A stretch of DNA of 15,250 bases from an uncultured Kineothrix sp. (lineage in GTDB: Bacteria > Bacillota > Clostridia > Lachnospirales > Lachnospiraceae): assembly GCA_910587275.1 (NCBI GenBank), contig CAJUMD010000084.1, positions 1 to 15,250 of the forward strand, given 5' to 3'. How positions within the stretch are numbered: the first letter of the stretch is position 1; every line of letters starts with the position of its first letter. Positions 13,766 through 15,250 of this stretch are shown piece after piece. The position numbers and the translations under genes are program-made. The notes under the pieces were generated by a model, which made no database searches, had not been told where the DNA came from, and saw only the letters and a list, made by a program, of their open reading frames with translations.

Positions 13766-15076
13766 CTATTTTTCCATTTTCCAAAAGTAAGCGCTGTAAG
13801 GGGGAAGCTCACTGCCGCCGCCGAAATCATGTTTCTCCCCGGAAATCAGGTCCACTGCCATCCCGCAGCCTGCATCGAAATGTGCCGTATAACGCTCGCT
13901 GTCTGCATTGATTGCCACAAGCACCCTTTCCCCTTCCGTTTTTCTCTCAAAAATACACTGTTTGTTGGTGAGGACCACCGAACGGAAATCCCCGTAATTC
14001 AACGCCTGCGAATTTTTCTTCGCTTCCGCCAGTTTTGCGATAAATTCCGACAATCCGTTAAATTCGGGCTCATCGAAACATGCCCGGAGCGCAGGATCAC
14101 CCTGACTCTTGTCTGCCTTTGCCCCCCATTCGCTTCCGTAATACACACAGGGAATCCCCGGCATACCGAAGCAGAGCGCGTAAATTAACGGCAGATGCCT
14201 TTCGTTGGTAAGTATGCTTGCTACCCTCGACACATCATGGTTATCCACAAAGGACAGCATATGTTTTCCACGGTAAAGGGTCCAGTTCTCCGGTCCGAAC
14301 TGACGCAGCAGGGAATGGACGATTTCAAACATATTCATACTGTTGAAACTGGAATACAGCCCCTTATAGCACTCATAATTGGTTGCGGAATGAAGCATCC
14401 CGTCGTTCACCATTTGATTATAATCGCCATGCAGCATCTCGCCAAGCAGGTAAAAATCCGCTTTCTTCCCGTCCGTAAAGCTGCGCAGCCTGCGTACAAA
14501 ATCATGGTCCAGGCAATATGCCACATCCAAACGCAGACCGTCAATATCAAATTCCTTAATCCACATATCCACACTGTCCAAAATATGCTGAACCACTTCT
14601 TCATTGCGCAGGTTCAGTTTCACCAAATCGTAATTTCCTTCCCAGCCTTCATACCACAGACCGTCATTGTAATTGGAATTGCCGCCGAGGTTGATATGGA
14701 ACCAGTTTAAGTACGGGGAATGTTCCCTGTTCTTCACCACATCCCGGAACTGGGAGAATCCCCTGCCCACATGGTTAAACACGCCGTCCAGCACCACTTT
14801 TATTCCATTTTCATGCAGTTTGTCACACACTTTCTTAAAATCATCGTTATTGCCGAGCCTGCAGTCAATTTTCTTATAATCCCTTGTATTATATCCATGG
14901 GTATCGGATTCAAATACCGGGGAAAAATAAACCGCATTAGTCCCCAGCTTCTTCATATGGGGAATCCAATCCAATACCTTTAAAATCCTGGACTGCTCCA
15001 CTCCGTCGTTCTCAAAGGGCGCTCCGCAGAACCCAAGTGGATAAATCTGATAAAATACGCTTTCATATGCCCACAT
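13766..15076 (-). CDS. GH13-family alpha-glucan hydrolase (maltodextrin glucosidase/cyclomaltodextrinase-like)
   Basis: A 436-residue alpha-amylase-family enzyme, cytoplasmic since no signal peptide is seen. It opens directly with the barrel (VFYQIYPLGFCG). The four GH13 regions are in order: DGVFNH (97-102), DGLRLDVAY with nucleophile Asp184, LLGEML with acid/base Glu213, and FVDNHD with His280 and Asp281. Domain C is the last 80 or so residues. At this length it lacks the N-terminal CBM34 domain of neopullulanases. Likely substrates are linear or cyclic maltodextrins; exact specificity cannot be read from sequence. I chose ATG 15076, with GGGAGGT 9 bases upstream; the in-frame ATG at 15097 overlaps that ribosome site. 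No transporter or other maltodextrin gene is in view, though the upstream side is cut by the window end. Confidence 0.92.
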   Translation of the reverse strand: MWAYESVFYQIYPLGFCGAPFENDGVEQSRILKVLDWIPHMKKLGTNAVYFSPVFESDTHGYNTRDYKKIDCRLGNNDDFKKVCDKLHENGIKVVLDGVFNHVGRGFSQFRDVVKNREHSPYLNWFHINLGGNSNYNDGLWYEGWEGNYDLVKLNLRNEEVVQHILDSVDMWIKEFDIDGLRLDVAYCLDHDFVRRLRSFTDGKKADFYLLGEMLHGDYNQMVNDGMLHSATNYECYKGLYSSFNSMNMFEIVHSLLRQFGPENWTLYRGKHMLSFVDNHDVSRVASILTNERHLPLIYALCFGMPGIPCVYYGSEWGAKADKSQGDPALRACFDEPEFNGLSEFIAKLAEAKKNSQALNYGDFRSVVLTNKQCIFERKTEGERVLVAINADSERYTAHFDAGCGMAVDLISGEKHDFGGGSELPPYSAYFWKMEK

Positions 15077-15125
15077 CTTATTTTTACCTCCCGTCATGTG
15101 TCTTTCTTATTGAAAGTCTTTTTCT

Positions 15126-15154
15126 ATTCTAACATATTTCCCTGGGATTGGATA
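15126..15154 (-). promoter_or_regulatory. Weak candidate promoter of the GH13 gene
   Basis: On the minus strand TAGAAT (15126-15131) lies 17 bases after TATCCA (15149-15154). The -10 is good, the -35 poor (three of six). It is placed sensibly, about 50 bases before the start codon. Confidence 0.3.
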
Positions 15155-15187
15155 CAGATTTTTGGGATTTATATTTTTTGACAACCA

Positions 15188-15250
15188 GCAGAAGTCAGGA
15201 GCGGGGTCCCCTGCCCGGTTTGTCCCTGCCTCCCTGCGCTTCCCCTGCCG
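15188..15250 (-). repeat. 63-base dispersed repeat, copy 2 (cut by window end)
   Basis: The reverse complement matches 11064-11126 at 54 of 63 positions without gaps. It begins about 110 bases upstream of the GH13 start codon and runs to the end of the window, so the element may be longer. Inverted relative to copy 1. Confidence 0.7.

Overview
The window looks like chromosomal DNA of a gut-type clostridium, most likely Lachnospiraceae. The basis is moderately GC-balanced DNA, strong GGAGG-type ribosome sites, the clostridial families present (CotH/VTC/DUF4956 trio, PadR-HAAS-DUF4097-PspC operon, putative ABC-transporter type IV family, multi-copy AAA-ATPase/PD-(D/E)XK proteins) and many short dispersed repeats between genes. 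Genus cannot be decided from the sequence alone. Almost all of it is ordinary single-copy gene content; the unusual material lies mainly between the genes. || Layout. 1-1594: an aliphatic amidase gene (amiE, minus strand) bracketed by two copies of a 65-base structured intergenic repeat. 1595-1936: two abutting transposase-free elements (MITE-like), each with long terminal inverted repeats and separated and bounded by three copies of CTAG. 1933-3513: an AAA-ATPase/PD-(D/E)XK protein whose stop codon lies in the last CTAG. 3716-8016 (plus strand): a six-helix-type membrane protein (PF06541 family), then CotH-type kinase, VTC-domain protein and DUF4956 membrane protein. 8065-8138: a bidirectional terminator. 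8171-10943 (minus): padR, HAAS/DUF1700, DUF4097 and PspC genes, translationally coupled, with a near-consensus promoter whose spacer is a perfect palindrome. 11060-11311: a short unexplained reading frame whose start lies in a dispersed repeat. 11371-13046 (minus): pdxS-pdxT, pyridoxal phosphate synthase, with a promoter overlapped by a direct repeat. 13260-13742: a monocistronic conserved small protein with its own promoter and a long terminator. 13766-15076 (minus): an intracellular GH13 alpha-glucan hydrolase. 15188-15250: second copy of the repeat seen at 11064. || How genes work together. PdxS and PdxT form one enzyme complex making pyridoxal 5'-phosphate from ribose 5-phosphate, glyceraldehyde 3-phosphate and glutamine. 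PadR probably represses its own operon, whose three membrane-associated products resemble known envelope-stress or membrane-homeostasis modules. CotH, VTC and DUF4956 recur together in Firmicutes; their joint role is unknown and is the best candidate here for an undescribed system, probably phosphate- or polyphosphate-linked modification at the cell surface (inference).
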